A DNA stretch of 64,000 bases. It comes from Entoloma clypeatum (taxonomy: Eukaryota; Basidiomycota; Agaricomycetes; Agaricales; Entolomataceae). Below are positions 11,521-23,420 of the stretch, in pieces; position 1 is the stretch's first letter; each line of letters opens with the position of its first letter. Position numbers and translations under genes: made by a program. The stretch spans positions 2,542,001 to 2,606,000 of the forward strand of contig OY751485.1 in assembly GCA_963565915.1 (NCBI GenBank), given 5' to 3'. Under the pieces are notes generated by a model. It made no database searches and had not been told where the DNA came from. It was given only the letters and a program-made list of their open reading frames with translations.

Positions 11521-14154
11521 ATGGCTTTGCCGCAATCATTCGACCTTATTGAACTCGTCGAGCACGATACTGCCATTGTCTCTTGGATCAACAATGCCCT
11601 GGACCAGACTAACGACGGTATCGGATCCCCTAGTAAGGAGTTGACGGGTCTTGACGAACAAATTACCCAATTGCTGGCCTCTCTTGATATCGCCTGCGAA
11701 GATACATCATCAAGGCTGGAGCATATCATCGAAGAGGTGTCACGTAGCGTTCCGCGTGTGGCTTACGATCTCCACTTTATGAAGGACAGCGCGGTAACTT
11801 TGCAGACTTCCGTGGCGAGAGTCCTCGAACAAGCAAAGGACGCCGTTCCAGATACAACTACCGTGGTACTAGATCATCTACGGCAACTGGCCACGATCAA
11901 AGGGTGCATGGAAGCTGCCAGGGAGGCTCTTAGAGAGGCTGAAAGCTGGGGCTCTCTTGAGTCGGAGGTTACTTCGTTTCTTGGTGAGCGTAGCTACGCG
12001 AAGGCCGCTGAGAGGCTTTCAGAGGCAAGCCGGAACATGGTGGTGTTCCAAAATACACCGGAATATGAATCCAGGCGAAACTTGATGGTCAACCTCCAGA
12101 ATCAGCTTGAAGCCTCTCTGAGCAGCGCGCTGGTTGCCGCAATCAATGTTCAAGATGTGGTCGTCTGTCAAGATTACTTCTCTATATTCTCTCAGATTCA
12201 GAGAGAGTCTGAGTTTCGGAACTACTATAATGCGTCTCGCCGCACGGCGATTGTTAATCTGTGGCACGATGCCTCCCTATTGGACTGCGATACTTCAGCG
12301 ATTCGTTCAGCGCCGCCTTCACAGAGATTTCCCGAGTTTCTCCCCATGTTCTACAATAGTTTTCTGTCCGTCATTCAAGTGGAGGTGTCTTCGATACCCT
12401 CCATTTTTCCGGACCCGGTCTTGACCCTTTCGGTCTTCATCTCGTCCACCCTCTCTTCCCTTCAACCCAGCTTTTCGCAACGACTATCCTCTCTCTCCGA
12501 TTATTATGGGGAGACGGCCCTGAAACACCTTCTTACAATCCTAAACACCACCGAAGAATTTGCTGGTGATATCGAAAAGCTATTTGAAAAGATTGGACGG
12601 TCAGTATCGGATGATCCTAGTCATGGGGTCTCACAACATGCGAAGGCTAGATCGCTTGCCCGACGTTCCACCCGATTGTCAATATCATGGCGTCCCGGCA
12701 CCCAGGGTATGTCGTCCACGCCAGCAAAGTTCGTTCTTCCTGATATGATGGAATGGAGTCAAGAGCTGTTTCAACCGTTTGTTGACTTTCAGATTGACTA
12801 TGGAATGGAGGAGAGGAATCTTCTGGGATATGCTTTGCGTCAAATAACGACTAGGGTCACAAATGAGAAGGTTCAAGATGGTGACCTTGCTCGTTTATTG
12901 AGGGAAAGAACCGCGGCAGTCATCTCCGCTGCCGAAGAAAGTCTCCCTCGTTGCGACGCATTCACTTACGGATATGGTTCCATGGGTTTAGTACAGGCGC
13001 TCGACAGTTTCTTCAAGTCCTTCATTGAGGGATGGGCAACCGATATCCGTCTAGAAGTGGACACCCGATCGCCAAACATCACTTCCGGTGATGACTTATC
13101 TGACATGGATTATACGGCTCAGGATTGGTCCGACTTTCAGCTGCTTCTCCACCTCCTCTCTTCTGCCCGCGTGGTATTTGAACGCATCGCGACGTTTGAA
13201 ACAAAGTTACGCTCTCATTTAGCACAAACGGCGACGCGTTTTCGCCTTTCTAGAAATGACCCGGCCATCTTCAGAAGAGGAAGTCAACTGTTGGAACAGT
13301 CACCTCTGAACTCCGCCGACCTGCATGTGCTACTAGGTAATGTTGGAACCGATGTGCAATTCCACGAGATGTCCCTCTCATCTTCGCGCCATCCTCTATC
13401 GCTTCTTATGCATGAACCCCCGGAACCTTTATTGACTGAAGCCCGCCGCGCAGTCTTTACGTTTGCCGCTTCCTGTCAGATCTCTCTGCAAAGCACGATC
13501 TTGGCGCCTTTGCGCAAACACTTGGCGTCGTACACATCTTCCCCACTGTGGAATGAGGCTGGAGTTTCAAAATCAAGACAGACACAGTCGTTCAGTGAGC
13601 TCCAGGTGCCATCCTTCTCTCTGTCACCTAGTGAGAGTATTCAAAGAGTGGCCGAGGGCCTGCTAAACCTCCCACGGTTATTTGAAATCTACGCTGACGA
13701 CGATGCTCTTGCATTTTCCCTCCATACACTTGCTAATGTCGATCTCGAAGTGTTGAAATCTTTGGCGGGTCAGACGTTATCGGAGGTGTTGCCTCAAGCA
13801 ACGCATATGCGTCGAACCTCATTGTCTGCTCTCCCGAAATTAGCCCCGACGGATCCGGGGATTGTGTCCTCCGCCTGGTTGGCATCACTTGGACACGGAC
13901 TCCTTCTACACTTCACAACGAACATCCTTCCCAGCATCCCTCCTTTGTCAATGGGGGGGATAGCGCAGCTCACGTCTGATATTGAATATCTTGAGAATAT
14001 TGTTCACGCAATTAATGTCGACTTTCCGGAATTGAAGCGATGGAAGGAGAATTTAGAGTTAAGTGAAGAGGATGGGAAGAGGAGGCTATCTGAGGTGGAT
14101 GAGGGCGATCATGTTGTGCAGGTTGTCGCAAGGTTGCGTGGATGGGAGAAGTAG
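11521..14154 (+). CDS. COG7: Conserved oligomeric Golgi complex subunit 7
   Basis: COG7 is a lobe B subunit of the COG tether, which captures retrograde vesicles at the Golgi. The gene is one uninterrupted exon of 877 codons, unusual among its intron-rich neighbours. The N-terminus has the family pattern: FDLIELVEHDTAIVSWIN, then a heptad-rich helical region (TSSRLEHIIEEVSRSVPRV) with DLHFMKDSAVTLQ. YAKAAERLSEASRNM and CQDYFSIFSQIQRESEF are typical of COG7. The rest is all-helical with no membrane segment, ending near VVARLRGWEK. It lies 56 bp before SLU7. The start at 11521 (MALPQSFDL) fits the family better than the upstream ATG at 11410. Confidence 0.93.
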   Translation: MALPQSFDLIELVEHDTAIVSWINNALDQTNDGIGSPSKELTGLDEQITQLLASLDIACEDTSSRLEHIIEEVSRSVPRVAYDLHFMKDSAVTLQTSVARVLEQAKDAVPDTTTVVLDHLRQLATIKGCMEAAREALREAESWGSLESEVTSFLGERSYAKAAERLSEASRNMVVFQNTPEYESRRNLMVNLQNQLEASLSSALVAAINVQDVVVCQDYFSIFSQIQRESEFRNYYNASRRTAIVNLWHDASLLDCDTSAIRSAPPSQRFPEFLPMFYNSFLSVIQVEVSSIPSIFPDPVLTLSVFISSTLSSLQPSFSQRLSSLSDYYGETALKHLLTILNTTEEFAGDIEKLFEKIGRSVSDDPSHGVSQHAKARSLARRSTRLSISWRPGTQGMSSTPAKFVLPDMMEWSQELFQPFVDFQIDYGMEERNLLGYALRQITTRVTNEKVQDGDLARLLRERTAAVISAAEESLPRCDAFTYGYGSMGLVQALDSFFKSFIEGWATDIRLEVDTRSPNITSGDDLSDMDYTAQDWSDFQLLLHLLSSARVVFERIATFETKLRSHLAQTATRFRLSRNDPAIFRRGSQLLEQSPLNSADLHVLLGNVGTDVQFHEMSLSSSRHPLSLLMHEPPEPLLTEARRAVFTFAASCQISLQSTILAPLRKHLASYTSSPLWNEAGVSKSRQTQSFSELQVPSFSLSPSESIQRVAEGLLNLPRLFEIYADDDALAFSLHTLANVDLEVLKSLAGQTLSEVLPQATHMRRTSLSALPKLAPTDPGIVSSAWLASLGHGLLLHFTTNILPSIPPLSMGGIAQLTSDIEYLENIVHAINVDFPELKRWKENLELSEEDGKRRLSEVDEGDHVVQVVARLRGWEK

Positions 14155-14210
14155 TACATAGTATTCAATGTACTACGTCATGACTAAGCAACCGTTCTCT
14201 CTTACTTACC

Positions 14211-16145
14211 ATGGCATCAGCATCGGGTACGTCTCAAAAGTCATTCCAAAGAAGCGCATATTGCCAACACATTATCTTCAGGGACAGGAAAGCTATCTCG
14301 AGAGGAATTTCGTCGCCAGAAAGATCTAGATGCTGCCCGTAAAGCTGGTACAGCACCTGCCGCATTGGACAAGGAAGGCAGACCTATAAATCCTCATATT
14401 CCCCGTGCGTCCTCATCCATATCCGAGACCGTCTTTTACTGAAATTTTCCTACTCAGAATACATCTCACAGGCACCGTGGTATTTGGACACCGGCGCTCC
14501 CTCCTTGAATCATCAGAGAAGACCTGATTATGACCACTCTGCAAACAAGCTGGATGATTGGTACGACCGGGGTGCGAAAGCCGGTCCCGCCGCCAAGAAA
14601 TATCGCAAAGGCGCCTGCGAGAACTGTGGTTCAATGACCCACAATAAACAGGACTGTCTCGAACGGCCTCGGAAGAAAGGCGCCAAGTTCACCAACACCA
14701 ATATACAAGCAGACGACGTGGTACAGGAGGTGGCTTCCGGATATGACGCGAAACGTGACCGCTGGAATGGATATGACCCAGCTGAGCACAAGGTGATATA
14801 CGAAGAATATGCTGCGGTCGAGGCTGCGCGGCAAAAGTTGAGGGAGGATGAAATCGACAACCAAACAACGACAGACCTGGCGGTCGTTAGAAAGGTGGCA
14901 AAAGCTGGAAAGTCGGAGGGCAAGGATGGAGATCCTGATTTCGGGTCCAGTGATGAGGAGGATGCAGACGAGGATAAGTATGCGGACGCAGCGGATGCGG
15001 TCGGTCAAAAACTGGATGCCAAGACACGCATAACAGTCCGTAATCTACGGATACGTGAAGACACTGCGAAATATTTAATCAACTTGGATCCCAACAGTGC
15101 TTACTATGACCCCAAAACAAGATCCATGCGTGATGCTCCAAATAAGAATATCCCCGCGGAGGAGGTGATTCCATTTGACAATCTGTATGTTTCTCATCTC
15201 ACTTTGTTCTCTCACAGGCACGGTTTGCAGGCGACAATTTCCACCGCTATTCAGGCGAAGCGCAAGAGGTTCAAAAACTCCAGCTTTTTGCTTGGCAAGC
15301 AGCTGCGCGGGGAAACGATGTCCACTTGAACGCAAATCCAACGCAGGGAGAAATGCTACATGGCGAATTCAGGCAAAAGAAGGAAGAGTTGAAGGAATTC
15401 AACAAGTCAAGCATTCTGGCGAGGTATGGCGGTGCGGAGTATCTGGAAACCGCATCGAGAGAGCTCCGTCAAGGGCAAACAGAAGAGTACGTGGAGTATT
15501 CTAGGACTGGCCAAGTGATAAAAGGGCTGGAGAGAGCGAAGGCCAGGTCCAAATATCCAGAGGACGGTAAGAGTTCCCGCATGAGCGCTTTTCCGTCGCT
15601 CACATCCTTTCTTGCAGTGTTCACAAACAACCACACTGCTGTATGGGGGTCGTGGTATGATCCTGGCTCCGCGGCGTGGGGATACGCATGTTGTCATTCA
15701 ATCATCCACATATCATACTGTTCTGGCCTGGCCGGAATCGAGGCTGCAGAAGCGTCTAGCGCGCGAACTCTTTTGGCCTCTACACCTGCGAATCCGCCAT
15801 CAACTGACTCGGTGGTGAATCCACCCGAGCGGGGTATTCAAAAAGTCGAACAAAACTATTCCAAAAAGAGGATAGGCGATGGTGATGTGAAACTGGAGAA
15901 GGAGGCTTTGGCGCGGGCGATTAATGAGGAGAAGAAACGGAAGCTAGGAGGGGATGACGAAGATAGAAGTGGTAAGAAGAGGAAGAATACTGTGCAAGCG
16001 AGCACTCATGACGTTACGGAGGAAGAATTGGGTACGTTCGACTTGTCTGGTCGCACAAGTTCCTTGCTAACGGGTCGCAGAGGCATATCGAATGAACCGG
16101 CAGAGGATGGAGGATCCAATGGCAAATTATGTGGATTTTGTTTAG
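14211..16145 (+). CDS. SLU7: Pre-mRNA-splicing factor SLU7
   Basis: SLU7 acts in the second catalytic step of splicing and helps select the 3' splice site. The first exon is only 16 bases of coding sequence (MASAS plus one base) before an intron at 14227. After it come [12 protein letters not shown] and [12 protein letters not shown]. The CCHC zinc knuckle [14 protein letters not shown] follows at about residue 98, then [12 protein letters not shown] and RDRWNGYDP. The central domain has [15 protein letters not shown] and the C-terminal part [10 protein letters not shown], as in other SLU7 proteins. The last intron (16032-16079) restores [21 protein letters not shown] before the stop at 16143-16145. 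It is tandem with COG7 (56 bp) and with the next gene (65 bp). Confidence 0.95.
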
Positions 16146-16210
16146 ATACGTTTGTATCCAAAAACAAGCTGTATTTCAAATTATTATTATGTAATTGTGC
16201 TATAACCACC

Positions 16211-16951
16211 ATGCTGTCCACACCGCCCGCCCTCCTCGTCGGCTTGGGTGCTCGCATCCTCCTGGACACCCTCACACGCACCAAAGACCCTTCTACTCGG
16301 GACTTCATCCTCCTCGGGCTCTGGGAGGGTATCGCCCTCCACTATTCCTCCAAATTCCCCGGCATTCCTTTGATCGTGGCTTCTGCCATTGCCGCTAAGC
16401 TCTTCATTGAGTTCCAGTTGCTCCACGACGCGAATAGGTCTGCAATCACCCTCTTAGGTATCGCCCTGGGCGTCATCTCCACGGAATTCTTGTCGCAGTT
16501 GTTCGAACCCCATTCCCCTGATACCGATAAACGGCCGAAGAAAAAGCAGTCAGAAGGCGGGGTCGTTCCGCGAAGGGAACGCGTGGTTCAGTTCCGCAAC
16601 AACGGTGAAGCAGATCCCCGTCATACCAGACACCTTCCGCCTGAAGAACATGTCCACACAATTTCTGACATCACTTCCATCGACTCGAGTTCTGAGATGC
16701 TCTCCAGAACCATCCCACTTTCTGCATCTGAGCGCCTTGAGCGTGACATCAAGGTCTTACGAACACGCGCCTCCCTAGCGGACAGCGAACGTCGACGTTT
16801 CAAAGAAGAGCGGAAATGGGCCATTTCCCAAGGAAACGAAGCTCGCGCTTCTCAAATGAAATGGCAAGTCAAGCGCTACACCGCTCTCATGCAGAGCTTC
16901 CACCGAGAAGCGGATTCTAAATTGATAGAAGGTCTCGCTAGATTCCTTTGA
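16211..16951 (+). CDS. Small membrane protein with C-terminal coiled coil, unknown function
   Basis: I do not recognise a named family. The 246-residue single-exon protein begins MLSTPPALLVGLGARILLD. It has three hydrophobic stretches in the first ~110 residues (LLVGLGARIL, FILLGLWEGIALHY, LIVASAIAAKLFIEF to ITLLGIALGVIS). A basic, polar middle (KRPKKK, PRRERV) follows. A charged helical C-terminus (ERLERDIKVLRTRASLADSERRRFKEE to KRYTALMQSFHREAD) probably forms a coiled coil. It could be a small organelle-membrane protein with a cytosolic helix. Homologues may be longer at the C-terminus. I could not find a convincing continuation in the next 650 bp, so the end at 16951 is the simplest reading. 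Confidence 0.7.
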   Translation: MLSTPPALLVGLGARILLDTLTRTKDPSTRDFILLGLWEGIALHYSSKFPGIPLIVASAIAAKLFIEFQLLHDANRSAITLLGIALGVISTEFLSQLFEPHSPDTDKRPKKKQSEGGVVPRRERVVQFRNNGEADPRHTRHLPPEEHVHTISDITSIDSSSEMLSRTIPLSASERLERDIKVLRTRASLADSERRRFKEERKWAISQGNEARASQMKWQVKRYTALMQSFHREADSKLIEGLARFL

Positions 16952-17621
16952 TACCCTCTAAGTCTGATCGCCTTTCCCAGCTTCTGGCGGTCGTCCATTG
17001 CCTTTTGTGACCGATGACTCCAAAGCATCTTCTTCCAGACAGATTCGACATCGCAGAGAATACTCAGACGGACAATTTACTGGAATCTCAGTTCCCATCA
17101 TGGACGCTCCTCACTCTAGAAGGGCAGCTAAACCAATCACTCGCGAGAGTATCAAGCGATAAAGGTATGCGTGAGCAACGAATCTTCTCTGCGTGTTGTC
17201 GATTCTTGATGTTGATTTCCTAGTTCCAGCATGTCTCATCCTGCAAACCAGACGAGTTCTCCAGGGTGGAACGATGAGGGCCCTTCATGGCATTGCTCCG
17301 CGTCGACTGTTACCCACGCCATTGCCTGTCTTGAGGTGGGCCGCGTGTGCGTTAAGGAGCCGATTGCGTGCGCTCATAGGTTCATCATCCCTCCAGAACC
17401 ACGGCACATGAAAAACGTTTATTTACGACTCAACGTCCTCACGAACCTCACTGTAAACACTCGAACCTGTATCTCTTATACGCTAAACTGTCAATATCAG
17501 GAATGTCTCATTCAAATTTCTACACTTCAGGCGTGGCAGAGGACAGGCAAATAAGCAGATAATACAATTTGGAGTAGGATAGCGGATGTTGAGACAACAG
17601 TCAAATATACAGAAATAGCAA
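16952..17621. other. Intergenic 670 bp, no supported gene
   Basis: This gap lies between the end of the membrane/coiled-coil gene (plus) and the end of CHD1 (minus). It contains open stretches of 60-107 codons on plus (17014-17223, 17193-17411, 17231-17554), but none has a recognisable domain or a good splice chain. A diverged C-terminal extension of the upstream gene, or a small gene, cannot be excluded. It would mainly hold the two convergent 3' ends. Confidence 0.45.
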
Positions 17622-20600
17622 TCATCGATGGGAAGACTTCCCGTTTGATCTCATTGACGTGGACGGGATGGATGAGGATCCATTCGCCTTTGTTGAGCTT
17701 CCCGTCGTTCGAGCCTTTTTCAAAGCGCTGTTGTCCGACTGGGCCCGCGGTGCGGCCTCCTTCATGACCATCTTCGCATGAATCTCTTCCAGCTTAGAAG
17801 CTTTGACTTTTTTCGGCCAGAAAAGTGTCACGAAGCTATGAAGCCTGGGTGAACGTCACGATCAGAAATAGTTTGTAGGTGAACGTACGTCCACAAATGT
17901 TTTCGCCATCGCTCTCTATCATCTCCTGCTGCCTGCTTGGCAATCAAAACGTTCTCAATGCGACGTCCGATAGCTGCAAGGGAGTCTTTCAGAATCGCAA
18001 CCTTGTCATCTCGAGGCATGTCTTCGCCGGACAACTTGAGTTGTTTCTACAGAACGATGTCAGCTTCTTGAACCTGTGGGCCGATCCCATAAGTGTTTCA
18101 CCAATTGTTTCTTCACCGGTCGCAACTCTTCTTTTGTCGCAGCTTCGTCCATGGAAGGACTGGAATAGATCAGTACACCACCCGACAAGAAGACTGGATG
18201 TTGGAAGCTTACCACTCATCTGAAGATTCTGAATCTGTGAAGGTTGGCGTGGGTCGCCGTTTGCGTTTGCGAGAACTGGGATCATCGACAGAAGCCACCG
18301 CCTCACTCTCGGCGCGTCTTTTGAGGCTAGTAATATGAGAAGATGACGATGCCATTGGAGGAGGCGAGGCCGACACCTTGAGGTGGCCTTTATTCCGAAG
18401 GGAGCTCTCGTATGATCGTAGTTTCTCGTCATGTTCTCGCAAGATGCTCAATAGAAAGTCACCCCGCCGTACAAGGTGAATTGCGTTTGGTATTGGTCGG
18501 CCTGCAGACTCCTCACCTTTCTTCCCTTCCTCCAAAAAGAATTTACCGTCGAGACCGAGTTTCGGGTCTTTGGCCATCGTCTCCCAGTTACCGAAACCAT
18601 AGAGGTATGCCCCAACAAGTAGCATAGAATCGTCCTGGGGTCCCCATCGTCCTGACCAGTTCAAGGTTGGCCTGATATTATCGATCGGGATACTCCATTT
18701 GTAAGGGTCGTCCAGTTCAGAAAGGATGTTGTACAGGATTCGAAGATCCCGGTTTCGTGAAAGGACAGTCTCGGCATTGATGTTGCTGACCCCTCGACAG
18801 GTTACCAAAACTGCCTTACTCTTTTGGGCATTGGTCAGGGTTTCCCCCGCTGCCATACGTGAGCGCTTTTGGTCCTCGCTATCTTTCACTGCTTGAGCAC
18901 AGATCTCGATGATCTCATCTGCTACATCCAGCATCATGCCTCGATTCTTGTCTTGAAGTTTGGATTCAGTGACCTAGAAGGGGGACTGAGCACTGTTTCC
19001 CTAAGCAATCAGAGGACATGATTACAATGATATCATAGCGCTGCCTGATGTCTCCCCATCGCTGCAAGCTACGGATAAGGACACGAACGTCTCTTTCCTT
19101 GAGCTCCATCGCCTTTTGCGAAGCCGTCTTTCTCGTGGGACCAGGTACCTTCGGTTTTTTTGGGGCTGCTGCTGCTGGAGGCTGGTCGACATCCATACCC
19201 TCATATGACACAGGTGCATGCGTTCGTTTCCGTTCACGTGAGTCTTGCAAAGCCTCTCCGGCTTTGCGCTGCTCATCGTCGGCCTCGAATTTCTGACGTT
19301 CTTCAAGGGGAATGATGTCCTCCCAGCTCATGTCGTTCTTGACGTCACTGACAGCAGCAAATTGGGCAAGGAAGCCTTCTCCACCCAGAGAAGCACCGCC
19401 ATCACCGCCATCCGCCATGGTCTCATGGTCTTCAGCACGCTTGAGAATATCGTCAAGATCCATCTCGTCTAATTTTTTGTTCTGTTGAGTGTCATCTTTG
19501 TCAAACCTACAAGAGCTCACGAGTTATTGTTCATGTCGAGCAAAACTAAAGACTCACATCTTCTGGGCTCCATACTTCAAAACAGCAGTGAGTTCATCCT
19601 TGCTGAGGTTATCAGGTTTACTAGGATCTTTCGCCTGATTTGGGGCTTTGGAACTAAGGTGGGCTTGTGAGGTATCCATTTGGTTTATGACTTGTGCGCA
19701 CCGGATCAGCTAGAGATGCTCTTAAGAGAAAATGCGAACTTACTGGCATATTCCAACACCATCTTCTTCTTGGCACGTTCTAGGATATCTTCTTCCATGG
19801 TGTCCTTGCTTACAAAACGATACACACTGACGTGCGATTTCTGGCCAATCCTATGAGCGCGCGCCATGGCTTGTAAATCGTTCTGCGGGTTCCAGTCACT
19901 CTGGAACGAACCAACACGGTTAGTAGTCTTGAATCTCGAAAATAGATTGAGACATACATCAAATATGATCACAGTGTCTGCGGTTTCTAGATTGATTCCA
20001 AGACCACCGGCACGAGTGGACAGCAAGAAAGCGAAGTCAAGAGAACCAGGGGAATTAAAATGCGCGATTGACTTCTTGCGTGCCTCGGAAGCAACCATGC
20101 CATCCAACCGCTGGTGCATATAGCCTCGCAAGGACATATAGTCACTCAGGATGTCCAGCATTCGGACCATTTGACTGAAGATCAGTACGCGATGTCCGTC
20201 CTGCCGAAGGCGAGCGAGAAGTTTGTCTAACAGCACCATTTTTCCACTACTCATGACAAGCCCTTTGAGGGTCTCTTCGTTATTGTCAGTCCGCGTTTCT
20301 GCGCCATCAAATAAGAATGGATGGTTGGCGGCTTTTTTAAGTTCCATCGCTGTTTACCGACAAGTCATTCAGGAGGATTCTAGACCAACAAAGGGTTGAC
20401 TTGCCAATATTTAGAAGACTGATATTATTGTTACCATTGGCGCTCTTCATCAAGCCCGCGAAGTTCTATCAAGAATGGTTTGGCTGCGTTGTCATGATTG
20501 GGCGTAACTGAACGTACCTTTGTTAAAATGTTCTTGTAGAAGTGCGTTTGCAAAGCACTCATTTCGACCCGTAAAATGCGCTCACTTTTGGTGGGCAATG

Positions 20601-22877
20601 AAGTCAAAACGTCTCGTTTGAGGCGTCGAAGCATGAGTGATTCTAACTGCTGGTGGAGTTCTTTGATCTTCACTTCATGGTCAACATCGGTCAAGTCGAA
20701 CTCATTAGTAAGTGCAACTATTGAGCACGGATGCATTAGATGATAAAATAGGTTGATTGAAGGGCTAAAATGACTCGCATTTCTCAGGCATCAGGAAATG
20801 CATCAATGATAAGAGCTCTATGGGACCAAGTCAAAATGGCTCTAACATTGTGGCAAGTCACACACCTCGCACGTTATTCTGTAGAGGAGTACCAGTAATG
20901 AGCAACTTCGACGCAGCTGGAAACGATCGAAGGGCTTCATAGAGTTGACTTTCGGAGTTTTTCAGACGATGGGCCTGTAGGTCAATGAGTTTTAATCCAA
21001 GACTACGTTCCCCCATTCGCACCTCATCAACGGCAAGGGCTTGCCATTTGATGTCCCCGAGTTGATGTGCGTCCCGCAGGGTTATTTCGTATGTAGTCAA
21101 TAGCACGTTCATCTTGAGTTTCTTGTTTGAAGGACCAAAGTCGTATGAACGGATCACTTCTCGAGCGGCCGCTGTTCCGATATAGGTGATGACGTTCATA
21201 TCTGGTGCCCAGGCTGCGAATTGCGTCTGCCAGGCAGTAATTGTGGAAAGAGGAACGATGACCAAAAAGGGACCGTATTGATGCATCTCATGGAAAAGAT
21301 ATGAAAGAAAAGCGACTGTTTGAACAGTCTGTAATGAAATGGCATTAGTACGTCAGGTTCTAGCGGGAAGAAAGCCATCACCTTTCCGAGACCCATCTCA
21401 TCGGCCAAGATGCCGTTGTCACCTTTGCTCCACAAGTATGCAAGCCAATTGAGACCTGTGAGTTGGAAGTCTTTCAACCGACCACCAGTACACGCGACAT
21501 AGTCAGGATCTTGATCAATTTTCTTGAATACAGGACGGCCATGTTTCCCGTAGGCAACACTTTTGTATGGAAACTTGCCTTCCGCCTCTCGTTGTCGGTA
21601 GGCTCTGATCTGGTCCTTCGCGATGGCATTTATTTCCGCTTGTGGCTCCCAGGTACAATGCTCATAGTTGAGACTGCACCATTTGCAAAAATACTCCATT
21701 TCTCCATCAACGCTCTCGCGGTGAGCGATGATGCGTTCGACACTGCGCCAGGTTTCAAGATCTTCTTTTTCACGTTCTCTATCCAAATGAAGGGCCTCAA
21801 TATCCTCTTGTGTCAAACCAGGAGTAGTGAGCCTGGATTGCCAAAGCTTGAAAGCCTTGATGTAATTGTCGACCCTCTTCAATCCTCTGAAGCGTTTCAA
21901 GAACTCGTAGATTTCATCTGTGTTATGTAGGTGGGAGAAGTTCTTCCATTTGATGTGGTATCGCTATGAAGAGCTCAGCAGCAGATCGGTAGCGATTGGT
22001 AGTGCCAAACGTACAATGTTTTCAAACCATTTATCTTCGGAGTCATTTTCGTGACCCTCGTCTCGACTGTGTCCAAGGACAGCTTCGATCTCATGTTCCT
22101 CCTCATACTGGATGAGGGGGTCCGCGTAATAACCATTTTCAGTTTCGTTACCGTCTTCGAATTTTTCAAAGTCTTGGACATCGTCGATGTAGTTGGGAAT
22201 TCTGCCGCCTCGACTTGATACACGGATTTCGTCACCAGATGTTCTAGGTTTCTTCTTCTTCTTGTGGGTACGAGACCCATACTCGGAGTCCGAGTCTGAG
22301 GGAGATGTCTGGCGTGCGGAAGCTGGTATACGAGGGATGAGGATAACACACTCAAGACCATCTTGAGAAAAATTCACACCTCTGGGGCGTATGGCAGTGG
22401 ACGATGACAGCCGTTTTTTCTTTCCAGTGACCTTCTTCTTGCCATATTCCTCGTCAGCATATGTACCATCGTCTTCATCGTTGTCCTCATCTTCGTTACC
22501 CTGGTCGTCGTAGCCCTGTGCAGCCAGTTGAGCTTTGGCAAATGCTAAAGATGAAGTTTGCGCACTGAGTCATCTGCATCCTGTTGGTGGAGTTGGTGAG
22601 AGGCAGGTTATAAAACGCACAGAGTCCTAAAACATACCGAGACCTCAAGATGGTGAGATGACAGAAAGCCTGCTCTATGTAGACCTATGCGGTGGCCAGG
22701 CAGAGGAGAGGCGTCTTCGTCGATGGATTCGCCGTCGGCATCGGCGTCGGGCTCCCTGCGGTTGTCAGGACGCTCGTTGCCAGAGTGCATACGGACGTCG
22801 TCGTCGTCGTCGCTGTCATAGGTGATGGCGAGAGCTCGTGGGCGATGTGAGACAGGGGACGGAGTAGCGGACGACAT
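17622..22877 (-). CDS. CHD1: CHD1-type chromatin remodeller (tandem chromodomains, SNF2 ATPase)
   Basis: CHD1 spaces nucleosomes in transcribed genes. The protein starts [17 protein letters not shown]. Its first ~300 residues are acidic and basic and low-complexity (DSDDDDD, KKKKKPR). Two chromodomains follow: [19 protein letters not shown], then [17 protein letters not shown]. The SNF2 ATPase has [10 protein letters not shown], the Walker A box ADEMGLGK (split by an intron), the DEAH-type VDEAHRL (also split), and ITGTPLQNN. The helicase C half has [26 protein letters not shown] and ARAHRIGQ. The C-terminus has the SANT-SLIDE-like region ([21 protein letters not shown]) and a CHD1 C-terminal helical domain with RWRKHLW. 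Many ~50-nt introns interrupt it. Domain order and length agree with a complete Chd1/Hrp-type protein. It is divergent from Tfb4. Confidence 0.95.
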
Positions 22878-23420
22878 GACGTTGAGCAGTTGTTAGCATG
22901 CAGGGGGACAACGACGGAGGAAGTGGTGGACGATGGGCGGAGGAGATGGTGGGGAAAGAAGGAATGGGGAGGACCTGGGCGCCAGCCATCGCCAACGGAC
23001 AAGATTTCACACGGCCAGCGTCGCTACCCCATCGTCACGGCCAACGCCGGAAACCCCTTCGTCACCGGCGCTCGTGACGGCCACTCCGAATCCGCAAAAT
23101 CCCTGGAATTTGCGTCTGATTCGTCATCCATACAGTAAGTGTCTGAGTATTTCATTTAGATTGTATGATCCATATAGTAAACAAGCCCGCTCGCTCTCGC
23201 ACAACATGTCCACGGTGACCCTTCAAGACATCAGACACATCAGACAACTCGTTGTTTCATAAGTACCATCAATACTTACCATTACCATTACCAACATCGA
23301 CGTCCCCATTGACCCGATCCTGGTCTCCAGCGGCCGTCCATCCTGTTCACAACACTGACCAGTGACAGCGGTCACTCGTCGAAACCACGTGACCGACTGT
23401 CCTTGACCTTGCTCATTGCG
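22878..23420. promoter_or_regulatory. Divergent CHD1 / Tfb4 intergenic region with CCACGTGACC
   Basis: This 543-bp region separates the CHD1 start (minus) from the Tfb4 start (plus). CCACGTGACC (core CACGTG 23386-23391) lies 30 bp before the Tfb4 ATG. The same 10-mer, inverted, occurs in the uS9m/CASP promoter at 47320-47329. An open reading frame through 22890-23262 has no domain and is not called. An in-frame ATG at 23403 could extend Tfb4 by six residues. Confidence 0.45.

Noticed and set aside
14528..15008. Two 125-131 codon open frames on minus within SLU7
   Set aside because: These are shadows of the SLU7 coding strand; no family resemblance.
17440..17520. tRNA-like B-box (TCGAACCTG, reverse GGTTCGA) near 17463
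   Set aside because: No matching A-box or cloverleaf could be built around it. No other convincing tRNA was seen in the gaps, though a tool-based scan was not possible.
17014..17554. Possible small gene on plus between the orphan membrane gene and CHD1
   Set aside because: The open pieces do not join by good splice sites and show no conserved motif. Left as an open question rather than called.
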